Source: Massilia brevitalea (lineage in GTDB: Bacteria > Pseudomonadota > Gammaproteobacteria > Burkholderiales > Burkholderiaceae_D). Taken from it: a DNA stretch of 64,000 nt. Positions 63,910-64,000 of the stretch are shown here, in pieces; position 1 is the first letter of the stretch; each line of letters opens with the position of its first letter. The stretch covers positions 1 through 64,000 of the forward strand of contig NZ_JAULSI010000014.1 in assembly GCF_030711405.1 (NCBI RefSeq), written 5' to 3'. The notes under the pieces are model-generated. The model made no database searches and had not been told where the DNA came from. It worked only from the letters and a program-made list of their open reading frames with translations. The translations under genes and the position numbers were made by a program.

Positions 63910-64000
63910 CCCATCCTCCCGAACACCAGCGCCGCGTTCGAGCCGCCGAAGGCAAACGAATTGCTCAGCGCGTAGCGGATCGGACGGCCCAGGCGCGCGC
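63906..64000 (-). CDS. apeO: Ketosynthase C terminus, cut by the window edge
   Basis: Only the last 31 codons are in the window; they read RYALSNSFAFGGSNAALVFG then RMG and a stop, the C-terminal signature of a beta-ketoacyl synthase. The stop overlaps the apeP start (ATGA). By gene order this is the ApeO-type ketosynthase; the rest of the cluster should continue to the right. Confidence 0.82.
   Translation of the reverse strand, partial: ARLGRPIRYALSNSFAFGGSNAALVFGRMG

Overview
The window is a high-GC stretch of a beta-proteobacterial chromosome, most likely Burkholderiales, Oxalobacteraceae (Massilia/Telluria-like). This placement is an inference from protein style, from the thrS-infC-rpmI-rplT-pheS-pheT-ihfA-merR block and from the minor-pilin operon; no marker gene such as 16S rRNA is present. 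About 60 genes are packed tightly, many with 4-base ATGA overlaps. There is no insertion sequence, prophage, integrase or CRISPR array.

Layout. 0.1-7.4 kb: a chemotaxis receptor with a divergent signalling tip, a DUF3108 protein, a TonB-dependent receptor with a readable promoter and operator-like palindrome, and release factor 3 (prfC). 7.5-15.6 kb: a leftward type IV pilus minor-pilin operon (pilE-like, fimT, pilV, pilW, pilX, pilY1). 15.7-21.3 kb: signalling genes, namely an OmpR/QseBC-like two-component pair whose regulator may bind a direct repeat in front of the pilin operon, a Crp/Fnr regulator, a CHASE3 NarX-type kinase and a NarL-type regulator. 21.4-29.9 kb: the translation block thrS, infC (ATA start codon), rpmI, rplT, pheS, pheT, ihfA, a MerR regulator, and upstream a tRNA-Val with an unusual C33. 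30-38 kb: a CDF metal exporter, a thioredoxin-reductase-like flavoprotein, an Mla-like lipid transport operon without its ATPase, relA, a RidA protein and a hydrolase. 38-46 kb: 3-hydroxybutyrate dehydrogenase, a CAT-fold acetyltransferase, a TetR-SDR-MFS unit with matching operator dyads, a TPR-methyltransferase and a secreted amidohydrolase. 46-57 kb: dctA, a thioesterase, a lone receiver protein, the remnant of a YciI-family gene, a PaoABC-type aldehyde oxidoreductase, a secreted M20 peptidase, a SIMPL protein, and a BlaI/M56 regulatory pair in which the protease is fused to a TonB C-terminal domain. 57-59.6 kb: scoAB CoA-transferase with a divergent PAS-LuxR regulator. 59.7-64 kb: the 3' end of an aryl-polyene (APE) pigment cluster running off the right edge (apeO partial, apeP, apeQ, apeR, lipoprotein, YbjQ-like protein, 4'-phosphopantetheinyl transferase).

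A palindromic repeat family (core GTAGGGTGGGCAC..GTGCCCACGCGG) occurs at nine intergenic loci, usually as two copies in inverted orientation; it fills most of the longer gene-free stretches and accounts for many spurious small ORFs. A related variant (GTAGGGTGGGTTCTCG) forms a further inverted pair at 40.6 kb.
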